From the NCBI GenBank assembly GCA_030280995.1, contig JASXTE010000008.1:20821693-20885692 (forward strand): DNA of 64,000 nt, given 5' to 3'. Numbering within the stretch: the first letter of the stretch is position 1; each line of letters opens with the position of its first letter. The DNA comes from Hemileia vastatrix. Lineage: Eukaryota; Basidiomycota; Pucciniomycetes; Pucciniales; Zaghouaniaceae. The position numbers and the translations under genes are program-made. Of this stretch, positions 21,482-32,724 are shown piece after piece. The notes beneath the pieces are model-generated. The model was given only the letters and a program-made list of their open reading frames with translations. It made no database searches and had not been told where the DNA came from.

Positions 21482-22602
21482 AAACACACCAACACCAGCT
21501 GCACATATTTGCAGAAACAAACATATTTCCCCCCTCTCTTCCCTTAGCTTCCCTGGACTCCCAACACCATTCCCCATTTCAGCCTTGCCCCCCCCCCCTC
21601 TTCTCTGCAGAAATTGATAACACAAAGGAGTTGGCACGTGTCAAGACAAACAACCTAATTTCTTCCAAATCCAATTTGTCATACTTCATCTACACTGGTG
21701 GCTCTAAATCACAGTCCGGGACTTTTGCAGCTGCTTTTGACCCCGGCCAATCTCTACCTTTTGTGGCACACCTTGGTGACCAACACCTCTTCTCAGTTTT
21801 TGAGTTGAAGATGTTTGGAATATACCTAGGCTTACGCCTCTTTCTCAATAATCCGTTTCACCCCCTTTACAAAACACTTACTCTCCTTTCAGACAACCAG
21901 TCGATTATCAGAAGTTTATCCTCATCCTCACCAACAACCCACAACTACTCCCTACTCAACTCAATTGCTAAGTCAGTCCTTGCGATAAAGAAAGCAAACC
22001 CAGATATTGTCCTCACCCTTCATTGGTGCCCGGGCCATGCTGGGGTGAAAGGAAATGAGATGGCTGGCCAACTAGCCAATGGATCACACCTGATGGCTTC
22101 CTTAGCTGAGTCACTCTTGTCTTTTACCTCCCCCCCTCCTTCTATGTTAGCCCTAAAATTCCACATTAAGTCACACTCAAAAAAAATACTCCTATCCCCT
22201 CCCAACAGTACCACACTTAGAAAACTCCGGGGTCGCTTCAATCCTCCCCAGTGTTTCCAGGTGTTGTCAAGCCTCCCCAGAGCACATGCGACAGCATTTG
22301 TGTAGTGCCGCTCAGGCCACTCTCCATTGAAACATTATCTCTTCCGATTTAAAGCTGTCTCCTCACCCATTTGTACTCTCTGCAACTTCCGTGCCTCAGA
22401 CACACCAGAACACGTACTACTCGTCTGCCCAGCGCATGTTGCTGAGCGCAAAGCCTTGTTTGGCTTAGCCGATAAAAACAAACTCAAATTCACTACTTCA
22501 ATTTTGTTATCCCCTTCACCAATTACATTCTATGTTGCTTCCTTTCTTATTAATACTAATAGATTCCCAAACAATGTTCCCCTCGCCCAAATGATTTTCT
22601 AA
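21482..22602 (+). pseudogene. LINE C-terminal part: RNase H and zinc-knuckle domain
   Basis: The frame to 22305 contains an RNase HI domain: YFIYTGGSKS (family DGS changed to GGS), ELKMFGIYLGL, LLSDNQSI and HWCPGHAGVKGNEMA. After a stop or shift, 22327-22602 holds the C-terminal region with a FKAVSSPICTLCNF...EHVLLVCP zinc-binding pattern. This domain order is typical of fungal Tad-type elements. The catalytic Asp change and broken frame argue that it is dead. Confidence 0.8.
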
Positions 22603-22740
22603 TTTGTTTCCCTCTAAATGCCCCACCATGATCCTTTCACCTTATCACGCCTACTAAGCTTGTATCTAACATATTTGTCTGCTTTCTTCATGCCCCAAGT
22701 CGGGTGGGGTTGCACGAAATAAAAAAAATAAAAAAACATC
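22603..22740 (+). other. LINE 3' UTR and A-rich tail
   Basis: Short untranslated tail ending in A-rich repeats (about 22717-22738), as expected for the 3' end of a non-LTR element. Confidence 0.6.
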
Positions 22741-23462
22741 CACTCAAGTATATGAATCAGCACTCAGGATCAAGACATTGCATACTTGATGATTGTGTGC
22801 AAATTGAAAGCTACTCTATGTAGTAAATATAACTTGTGATTTGCTAGGTGGAAGTCACATGCTATCTACAAAGTGTGGGATGGAGGAAGCGGCAAAGTGC
22901 AAAAATACAAGATATTGTCCTATTGGGGAAGTTGGATATTGTAGCCAAGATAGTTACAGTCCAACTCAAATGAAGAACGTTAGGCTTTTCTGGGATTAAC
23001 ATCATAAAAAACGCGTCTTGTATCGATATACCGTTCGGTACCAGAATAGCAAATCTCCTTCATTTTCAACACATCAAGCTGGCTATCTAAAGAAAAAATA
23101 GACTACACATCATATAAACTAACAAACAGTCACAAATGGAAATCGATTTACGTTTTTACAACTTGTTAAACTAAACTCAAAGACATTTTATGTACACGTA
23201 TCAGCCCGCTATCCTTTCAAACTATCTTAGCTTTAGTTAGACGTTGTTTATTTATTTATTTTTTTCGTTAATTTTTGTTTAATCTTTGTAAGGATATAGG
23301 TATCAAAAACAAATATATCTTTATAAACAAACAACCTTTTTTAAAAAAAATACAACTACAAAACCTCCAATTTTTTTGATAGATGGAGTGCAACATTCGG
23401 TGGGAAGATCAAATTTTTGGAACAAATATATTTACAAGTGTGAGAAAAATGGAAGTTTTTTT
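22741..23462. other. Intergenic, 3' flank of the HMG gene
   Basis: No ORF or repeat was recognised. It probably contains the 3' UTR and terminator of the HMG gene on the minus strand, but I cannot place a poly(A) site with confidence. Confidence 0.4.
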
Positions 23463-26400
23463 CTAAATTGCGTCTGGAGAGACCGGTCGGCCTATAGACT
23501 CGTCAAATATCGGGATGCCAGTTATGACATCAGAATTTGCCATGGTATTTATTGAAGAGTTGTAAGGTACATCTTGTTCCGGTGAATTTAAATCGGAAAC
23601 AATTTGTGGATTGGCTTCTGATTCAAAGGTGACTCCGAATCCCGCCGCAAGGATGTGATTAATGAGATCTTGTTGCTTAGACTGCTCTTTTGTCAGGTAA
23701 AGATATTGTGGCTGTTCTTGTTGATCTTGACCCGACGAGAGAGAAGGATTTAGTCGTTCAGAATAATGGTAATCAGCACCCACATTTTCAGACTTGTAAG
23801 GTTGTTCTGAGGTAGATTGAATAATATCAGTTGATGTAAGATAAGAGACCATTCCTGATCGATCAGCGTTCAATTTTTTTAAAGTAGTTCCAATTTCACT
23901 GGGTGATCCCCACTCTCCATGAGTTTGTTCTTCAGTAATGCACTCTAGTGTAGTCTGATGTGCAGCAGTGGAGCAACTCTCATCGGCTTTAGAAAAATGA
24001 TCAAATCCCAAATTATTGCCATATGCATTTTCAGCTGAATTAGAATATAATCCAGCCAACTGAGTTTCTTGGTTTGTTTCGAAAGCATTGGAATAGAGGT
24101 GCAACTCTCCATCGTCCAGCGTTGAATTTTCATTTGAAATGTGAGATTGATCCTCGAAAGAGCCATTCACGTTGGATATGCAGAACAGCCCATTTGTCTC
24201 TGTCGAGAAGGGTTTGGCTTTAAAACATCAAAAATAAACAAAGCTTATTAACCTGTGGAGGGAAAAGGCAACATTTTCTACTCTATTAAAAATAATAAGT
24301 GGCAAGTACCTTCACTGTCAATATTGTACGGCCAGTGTTGCTCGCCTGAATAATTATTCAAAAAATCGGGGTTGAAATTTAATACCGGAAATTCGCCTAA
24401 CCCTTCCAGCAATACGGATTTTCTCCGAGCTGATTGACATTGCTCACCAGAGCCCAACCCTGCTGCATCCTTTCGAGCAGAGTCTATGGCTTCCACTAAA
24501 GCACCTGTTTTAGGAATTATCGTGAAGCTGCGACGTCTTGATTCCATACCATCAATAAAATTTACCGAGGCTTTTCTAAAGAAAGAATTTGAGGGACACG
24601 TGAGCATAAATTCGTTGTCTCCGTTAAAATTTTCTTCGAAACGATAAGTCGATTCATTTCTTGACTCAAATCCACAGTGTTGATTATCATTCATTGACCT
24701 AGGAACGGGATCACCTGCAAGTAATGAAGAGCTCGCGATGCTGTTTCCGAAAGTGTAATTGTCCATCTGACTTTTTAGAGCATCATTGTTCTCTCCGTTT
24801 ACCTCATCCATTATTGAATCTCTAAAAAAACCACATCCTGTAACAAACCCCCCACTCTCTTCACCACAATCGCCAAATGGACCGTTGAGCGGGTGAGTGT
24901 CAAAATATGGATTTGAGTTTAACTCATACATTGAAACTGGGGCATAAAAAGCGCTGGGATCTAACTGAGTAGATAAATTGGATGCCGTAGGGCAAAATTG
25001 AAGGCCCCCAGAATTTTCGAGAAACATCCCATCTGAAAAAATGGGAAGGTTAAGATTATTTGGTGAACCTTCGCCAAGATGATAGTTAGACGGCTGATCA
25101 TGCGTAGGAAATATAAATTCATCATGTCCAAATGTGAGCTGGGGCAGGGAACTTGTGTAGAGGTGCGGATACTCTCCTCCTTGTTCAAAAGTTCTAGGCT
25201 TAGGGAAATCAGGTGATAATTCTGCGCATGAGAAGCTTCAGTTAAAAGGAAATACTTGTGTAAATCGATCAAGTAAACTAAAAAATGGACAAACCTCGGT
25301 TACCTCTTGCTTTTGGATTGTAAACCTCTTCCCGAAGATGCATTATCCTGACTGGACTGGGTGGTGGTGGAGCGCTATTAGCTCTGCTAAATATTGATTT
25401 TCTATGCGAAAGTCTCAAGGTGGTGCCACTCTTCGTTTTTTGATTGTTTTCGCCAGAATTCTGTGGAGCTTCTTGATGAGACTGATTAGATAAATCCTTT
25501 AGAATATCTTCACAAGAATAATGTTGATCGGGATACTCGAAATTCATTCGATTCCTGACTTCAGCTTTTCTTTTGGCTGCTTGAACTTCTTCCCATACCC
25601 TTTCTTCCATTTGAGTTTCGTCAAGCTCTATGCCAGATACTCTGGCTTCCATAACAACTTTGGCTACTGCTTCACACCGAATTTCTTCCTCTCTATCGTG
25701 GGTTTTCTCAGTTTTTTTGCTGCATTGAAAATTTTCAGCCATAAGATAATGTGACTTAGCCATTTGAGGTAATGTTGCGCCATAGACGGTAACCTCTGGA
25801 GAGTTTTCTATATCTCGGGCGTTTTTCTTCATCAATACATGTTTTCTAGAAGCATGGGAATTGTTTGCACTACCGTTTCCAGTTTTTTTCTTGGACGGTG
25901 AATCTTTTCGATAAACAGGCTTATAGCGATAATCTGGGTGAAGTTTACGGTGTAGTTCTTTTTCTGCTTCAGCATCTTGTTCCCATTTAGCTCGTTCTTG
26001 AGGATCTAGATTCTTCCATAGATGACTGACAATGCGGCTGATTTGACGGTGATCCTTTTCAACGCTAGGAGGAATGAGGTTGGAAGAACACGCAAAAGAC
26101 CTGAAGAGTATAAATGCATTTCGCGGACGTTTAACATGCCCCGGTGGTGTTTTACGCGCATGTGAAGGCCTTCCTGTAGAGGTGAGTGGACGCTGATATT
26201 TTCCTGTGATGGCGCCGTCCGGGCCGTGTTGTACGACAATTTGATTAATAAATGGAGAAGCTTGAACTTGATTCAAAGCCGAGGGATCTTTTCTTAAGTT
26301 TGTAGCTTTACTTAATGGAGGCTTTAGTGCCGTAGGATCGATGGATAAAAAGTCGCTTTTGGGCTCAATGTTTGGAGAGGTTCCAGAAGAACATGCAGTT

Positions 26401-27053
26401 GAAACTTCTCGTTGAGAGCGTTTTCTTTTAGAACCCACCATAGGCTCCACTGAATCTTGGAAAGCAGCTTTTCCAGGCGATGTTGAGCGAGCAATGGGTT
26501 GGCCATAGCTTAATCGGGTTGAAAATGATGATGGATCTGCTCTTGGAAAAGACTTTTGGTTAGAATTTCGTTCCCTCACCTTTGATAGTTCTGAAAATCA
26601 TTAAAAAATGAGTAAATATCAAGCACAAAGAGATAAGGAAAAAAATGAACCTGAATTTCCGGAAAATCGAGATGTATTTCTTGCTGTGGATGAAATTTGG
26701 GCAGTTGAAAATCCATTTTCAATGGGGGTAGGTGGCTCAAATGCTAAGGTGGGTGCTGACATTGATTCAAATGCCTAATAAAATTGCAAGAAAACTAGAT
26801 CAATCAATAGGTTCTTAAATGAAATGCATTTTTTAATACATTCTTTCAAAATTTTGGGGTTTCAAAGGCTGGCACTTACCTTCTTTGTTGCGGATGCTTT
26901 GATCTTATCGACCTTTTGCCCTCTGGGATTAGTTGGTGGGCTGCCTCTTGATAAGCAAGGTTTCTTGACTTTTTGAACCGGTAAATATGAGCTTGATGGA
27001 CTCTCTTCTCCTGAAACAGGTCCAGATACTACTGTTCTACATAAGTCATCCAT
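23463..27053 (-). CDS. HMG-box transcription factor, five exons, 1077 aa
   Basis: Exons: 27053-26880, 26774-26651, 26590-25304, 25221-24310, 24199-23463. All phases agree and the total is 1078 codons including the stop. Introns are 105, 60, 82 and 110 nt; donors are GTAAGT, GTTCAT, GTAACC and GTACTT, all with AG acceptors. The MATA/SOX-type HMG box is at about residues 251-326: HVKRPRNAFILFRS, then EKDHRQISRIVSHLWK and HPDYRYKP. Basic patches KRKR (near 154) and SKKK follow the usual pattern for nuclear import. The C-terminal 600 residues are Ser/Asn/Gln-rich, as in activation regions. Length and layout resemble basidiomycete pheromone-response or mating regulators (Prf1/Ste11-like), but the exact orthologue is unproven. 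The start could also be the in-frame ATG at 27122. It is CpG-rich compared with the surrounding elements, so it is the one likely host gene. Confidence 0.88.
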
Positions 27054-30000
27054 TACATAAAAGAGCGTATAGACAAAAATATCCTTTATTAGTCTAAAGC
27101 CAAAAAAATGAGAATATAACACGAAATTTTAAAAGATCAGATAAATGAAAATAATGGACAGAAAAGTATTTTACAAAAATGAGCAAATATTCAAGAAAGG
27201 AAGACGAGTATTAAAAATTCCAAAAAACCTAAAAACTAATCACAAAGAAAAACTATGTTGCTTAAGAAAGTAGAGACGTTGACGTTATGATTTTACACAA
27301 ATTCAAACTTACCTTACGGGAAGATAACAATTATTCTAGGTATCTCTCAAGCTGGTATGGTAGGAGTTGATACTTGAATGATAGATAGAAGATTGAGGAA
27401 AAATGATACAAAGGCAGATGCTTTGGTGCTTGTAGCCGCTTTGTTTGAAAATTTAAATAAAATATCCCGAGTTAAATGGCGGGAGGAAAATACATGCAGG
27501 GCAAAAAGCAATGCAGAAGCAATTTTCGGACGGTGAGAAGCCAGGTATTTTTTTTAACAACGTAAATAAAGCAAAGAAAACAAACAGGTAGAAGGGTTAA
27601 GCCACCGAATATTTTGTGGCGTGAGGGTAAAAAAAAACTTTGCGGCAAAGGGACTAAACAATAATTTTTGGCCTCAAATAAAGGATATTATGGCTTGGAA
27701 TATACAGGTGCTCCGAACAGTTATGATCCAAGCGCAAGGCCGGCTGAAATCAGACAGGTGCAAACGTGATGGAAAATCGTGTTTTACGATCAGCGGAATA
27801 CTGACACACAAGCAGAGAAAGGACAAATTTGAAAGATAGACAAACAGATAGATTTGATAGAAGAAAGGGCGTTCAGATAGGTCAACTTTATATTCGAAAT
27901 TTTGCCTGGGGTAATTTCTGATTCAATTATATACTTCCTTCAATCTATGTTTGCCAGATGCTGACTAGTTGAATATAGTTTGTAAAATGTAAGCGTTCAA
28001 TAAATGAATAGATAACTTAAGATGGAAGAAAAATCGGAATAAATTTGTTTTATTATTGCAATAAATCTTAAAAAATGAGTTGGAAAACTGCTAAATGCAA
28101 CTCTCTCAAACTGCAAGCTTGGAGTAAGCTAGAATGAATTACGGGACTACCTCAAAAAGCCACATTCTCTCCACAAATCTACTTCATAGGATTCATCTAG
28201 ATTATGTACATGCAACACCACGATTTACATGTTTAGTACAATGGGCAAATACTTTAAGCCAAATTCATACACCAAGTAAATATTTTTCCACAAAAGAAGT
28301 GCGCTGGCAGATGCGCGAAGCTCGGCAACAAGAACACCCCTTAGTTCTTGCGCTTTTCTTTGTGCTTAACTCGCAGTCGCGGTTGCTATCAGTTATTTAG
28401 TCTGAGAGTTCTTACCACTTCGGCAATTTCAATTCAGCTTTTCCCCCATTGCCGATGAAAAAAAAGGGGTTGGCTGTTAACCCACGTTAAGAAGGGAGAA
28501 GTGTAAATGTGGCCAAATTTTAATCCCCCGCCCCCCCCCCCCAAAAAAAAAGGGAGCGAAAAAGAAAGGATAGAATGGGGGTGGGGGTTGGGAAAAATAA
28601 ATGAATAATAAAATAAAAAAAAGAACAGCAAAAAAGAACAGTAAAGAAAAAGCAAGTCATGATAAAACTATCTCATCTCATAAAAACCAATATAATACCT
28701 TAGATGGTTTGACATAGGTGCAGCGTTTTCATTCTTTCTTGATCACGAGCATCTGATAATCCATTTAACGACAGAGCAGGCATTTTTACGTTGATCTGAT
28801 GACCAACTTGACTGTACATACAACTACTGAAGAGATAAATCTCTTCAATCAACGACACAAATCTAAAGGAACGTGACTCTTTTCTCTTCTTTAACCTTCT
28901 TGTCTTTATCAATTGAATTTCACCATGATAAATTAAATCCCTTTCAAAATGAAGTACAACCAACTTGATTTAGCTTTGTTTATTTGTTTGGGATTTTTCA
29001 TGTAAAAATTATTGTGGCAAAAAAAAAAAAAAAAAAAGCAGTTTCCAGCCTGATAACCTCAAATACAACAATATACGTAAGTATGTACTCATTTCAGCAT
29101 ATTCTTAGAATACGCGAAGCAACGGGCTAGATTAAACTGTTGAGGCGTACCTCTGCCTACAGTTCAATCTAAAGTCCCTTTGATCTACAAAAATTGAGAT
29201 GAACTTGAGGCCGATCATCATTAATTGAAACTGCAATGTCTATCCTTTATCTTGTCCCTATTATAGATACAATTTTACTTGTAATCATGAGAGTGAAATC
29301 GTCTCTATGTAAGTATTTTGAATATGTATCCAAGTTGTCAACTTCAACTCAGCCTGGCGTTCCTCGAATAAGATGACTTTTTTCTTCGGTTTTGCACAAC
29401 AAAAAAGTTAACTAAGTTATACATTTAAATATTTATTTATATAAACGGTACAACAGCTGTAAAAATCTTCACTTTCTCTCCGATCGGACACAATTGGTTG
29501 GAAGTAGGGTGTGTTCCTAATTGCCTGAAGCGTCAATAGTTCATGTAACCTCTTAAAAAGATATCCGACCATTTCTTTGGCCATTCTATTGTGTTTTTAC
29601 AAATAAATTTAAAGCGGCGATATTGCTCCTGAACACGCCACTCGCCTCATTTGAAGTTTTTGGGGTCATGTAGTTGATTTTTTTTTTGATAACCGAACCA
29701 TATACGTGTTAGCATAAAATATATAAGTATTCATATTACTAATAAAGATGTCGTCTATGAATGTGTCCAACACAGAGTAATTATTTAATAATTATTTTGG
29801 TACAAGAGGGAGGCAATGCTAAGTATTCAGTCAGATAAAGTAACTTGAAAAAGAATAAATTTAATCAGTTGTGATGTGAAAAAAGCTGTTCAAATAATCA
29901 CCCAAAACCATTATTTAGATTTATAATACTTTGAAATATCGAAGGTACAGCTAATTGAAAAAACCTTGCTCTTTTTTTGCCCCTCATCACCGCTAAAAGC

Positions 30001-30855
30001 GACCTAAATTCATGTTTTTGGCGGGGGATGGAAGATGAAAACACAGCAAGCTTTTTTCAAGTCACTGTATCTTTCAAAAATGTCCTAAATTTCACTCATG
30101 CTCTATCAAATTCAACAGTATAGCCAAGTTGTAATGGGGAAAATCCTTTTAAGGAATAGAAGGTTTGAGTTATTCTCTGTACAACATATTTATTGTGGAG
30201 CTAATCATTGATATTCATTATTGTGATTACACCTTTTTCACTCTAGAAGTACTATTTACCTATTGTTCTGGAATATTCTACTGTCTTCCTGCAACTATTA
30301 AACTATTCCATAACAATTTTCATAAAGAATAAAAAATTAACATAATGCTACATAATTTAACTCATCTTTTGAAATAAATGGATGTTCAAATGAGATCTCA
30401 CCACTGCCTTTGAAATTTAAATTTTCTTCTAAACTAAATAGAAAACTGAATACATCTATTGTTAGACTAATGTGCTTGGCTGTTGTGTATAGAATCTGTT
30501 GTCACGGCATCCAGCTTCCCCGGTTCTTTCCAGAGTTATGAGTGCTGATGCCGTGAGACAGGTATGTAATCCAAATTTTTGGCTCTCTAACGTTCTGTGT
30601 GCTGAAACTGCGCAATAGACTTGAAGGGCTCTGGACTGTACAGGCATGCTAATTATATAAGTTCTTTTTTGACTCTACTTCATTAAAAAAAGTGTACTAA
30701 TAGTAAAAGAAAGGCCATAGTATATGTCTGATAAAGGCCTACCCTCAAATGCTGGAAAAATTTCAAATCCTTCATACCCTACATCAAAGCAAGAATTCAA
30801 ATTTCTGGGTATTATCCCCACCAAGTAACTGAACCTTCATCATGACCTTTTCTAT
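27054..30855. other. Gene-poor intergenic region upstream of the HMG gene
   Basis: It probably contains the HMG promoter near 27054-27600. Two homopolymer features stand out: a C-run joined to an A-run (28529-28551) and a 20-nt A-run near 29020. Small ORFs at 28134-28400 (+) and 28700-28963 (-) have no recognisable domain. I see no RNA gene or repeat. Confidence 0.5.
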
Positions 30856-30952
30856 TGTTGCACGGTATCAGCCAACTGGACTCCGGAAAGAACCGGAGAA
30901 CAGGAGGTACCGCTGCAACAGTATATCTAAAACAATGACTAAGTACATAACA
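30856..30952 (-). repeat. 3' LTR of copia F (97 bp)
   Basis: On the minus strand it runs TGTTATGTACTTAGTC ... GCAACA, directly after the polypurine tract AAGTGGGGGGA (complement of 30953-30963). Confidence 0.88.
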
Positions 30953-31211
30953 TCCCCCCACTTAGTCATTAAAACCAGTTTAAAACTACCACCATGATCT
31001 CCCCCATTAACCATTCCACCCAACAAAATAACCAACTCTGTAGGGAAAAAAAAGATGACATAAAAAAGACAAAATTAAATTAAATAAAATAAAAATTAGA
31101 ATGAAATGAAAATTATGACTCTTCTTCTCTTATTATTATTATTATTTATTTATTTAATTTTGTTTTTTTACCACACACAAACATCCTTCCTTCTTAGAAA
31201 AGTGAGAGATG
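30953..31211 (-). pseudogene. Copia F 3' end (pol tail and 3' UTR)
   Basis: The minus strand continues the end of RNase H after the copia C insertion. Joining 36148 to 31211 reads DILTKALGLS then HFSKKEG, followed by AT-rich 3' UTR and the polypurine tract. AGATG (31207-31211) and AGATA (36148-36152) are the one-mismatch target duplication of copia C. Confidence 0.65.
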
Positions 31212-31568
31212 TGTCAATTATATATACATTCATATACATGTTATGTTCACCTATACTTATTATATATCTACATTTCTATTTATTCAACTTCTACATTTTC
31301 TACATTACTATTCTTTCCTAACCTAGCTTTTCCTTTAACCTAACTCAATGATAACTCAGCATTATATATGGTTGCCAATACGTCTATGTATTGCATCCAT
31401 TTTTCCTTTTATCTAATTTATTATTATTTTATTTCTAACTAAATCATATTATTTACTTTAAAGTCTTTCACTTCATTTGTCCAAGTTGTCCCGTGTCCTG
31501 TTGTCCTGTCCTATTGTCCTGTCCTATTGTCCTTGAGTCCCAAACTTACCTGTCATTCATTCTTATCA
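31212..31568 (+). repeat. 5' LTR of copia C (357 bp)
   Basis: It starts TGTCAATTATATATACA and ends TTCTTATCA. Near its 3' end is a small minisatellite of TGTCCTGT/TGTCCTAT words. Confidence 0.9.
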
Positions 31569-31569
31569 G

Positions 31570-31583
31570 GGTTATGGGCCCAG
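31570..31583 (+). other. Primer-binding site of copia C
   Basis: GGTTATGGGCCCAG, the exact complement of CTGGGCCCATAACC, the anticodon arm of eukaryotic initiator tRNA-Met. This implies priming by a cleaved tRNA half, as known for Drosophila copia. Confidence 0.8.
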
Positions 31584-31674
31584 CGCCCCTGCAAATCATC
31601 TAAAACTGGCAACTCCTGATTCCACCAATACTAGCTCATCATCATCCAGCTCCTCATCTTCCACGTATACTGCC

Positions 31675-32724
31675 ATGGCTAATTCTCCCCCTTCACCTCC
31701 TAATTTTCCATACCTGCAAGATAACTCTAATTTTTCCAAAATTAAAGGTATTGAAAAATTAAACGATAAAAATTATAGTACATGGAAAACAGACCTCAAA
31801 TATGCTCTCACTGTCAGAAATCTGGATCAATTTCTCAATGAGGAAAATCCGGTTCCAACGAATCCTGAACTACTCTCAGTGTTTAAATTACGGCAACGTC
31901 AAACAAATACTATTATCAAGATGTTTATGGATCATGCCAACCAACACAAATTTATTCTTGATGATGAGGCTGTGGAACCAGCCCAACTCTGGACACGTAT
32001 AAAAAACCATTACGCCTCTAAATCCAGTCAAAACTGCTCTTATGTCATCAATAAACTGTTTAAAATAAAATTCTCAGAAAGCAACATCTTAGGGGCTATG
32101 GACGAATTCAGAAGCAGCATCAAGCTACTACGTGATGTCGCTTCTGATCTGTTTAAAGAAAACATACTGTCTTACATTATGGTCAATTATGTTCTAAATC
32201 TCCTACCCAAATCTTATCAAACAGCAGCTACTATAATACTCAGTAAATATGATATCACCAATCAACGACCTACTATAGAAAGCGTGTTTGCTGACATTGA
32301 GACTGAAGTTACACGTTGTCAAGTACTAGGCTCATCAAGTAACTCTTCTGGTGCTGTTTTGGCAATGGACAACAAAAAAAAAATTTTCTGCTCAAAAGGA
32401 AAACATAATCCTCTTGCTCTTCATTCGGAAGACTCATGTTTTCAATTACATCCTAAAAAACGTGATGAATTTCTCAAACGTAAAAAGGACCAAGAAAATA
32501 AGGACAACAGTAATAGTTACAAAGTTTACTCTATATTTTCTGACTTACTGGACAACTACGCCATACTGGACAGTGGTGCATCTTTTTCAATATTCAACAA
32601 CAAAACTCTCTTTAAAGACTTTAAATCAACAAAAATTTCATTATCCATGGCAAATGGGGACGAAGTGCTTGCCCTTGGACAAGGCAATGTATCTTTCAAC
32701 TCATCATCTGGCCACAAATTCTAA
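31675..32724 (+). CDS. Copia C Gag and protease N-part (349 aa)
   Basis: The frame starts ATG at 31675 with a Ser/Pro-rich head and then a UBN2-type Gag (KLNDKNYSTWKTDLKYAL, near residue 27). A Cys/His-rich segment follows (FCSKGKHN ... HSEDSCF, near 237), then the aspartic protease site ILDSGASFSIF (near 298). It ends at a TAA at 32722-32724, after which the same frame continues, so the stop is probably a lesion. Confidence 0.8.
   Translation: MANSPPSPPNFPYLQDNSNFSKIKGIEKLNDKNYSTWKTDLKYALTVRNLDQFLNEENPVPTNPELLSVFKLRQRQTNTIIKMFMDHANQHKFILDDEAVEPAQLWTRIKNHYASKSSQNCSYVINKLFKIKFSESNILGAMDEFRSSIKLLRDVASDLFKENILSYIMVNYVLNLLPKSYQTAATIILSKYDITNQRPTIESVFADIETEVTRCQVLGSSSNSSGAVLAMDNKKKIFCSKGKHNPLALHSEDSCFQLHPKKRDEFLKRKKDQENKDNSNSYKVYSIFSDLLDNYAILDSGASFSIFNNKTLFKDFKSTKISLSMANGDEVLALGQGNVSFNSSSGHKF

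Noticed and set aside
28134..28400. 88-codon ORF (+)
   Set aside because: No domain, no intron signals with neighbours, no repeat relation; probably chance.
28700..28963. 87-codon ORF (-)
   Set aside because: No recognisable domain or conserved context. It could be an exon of an unknown gene, but nothing supports that.
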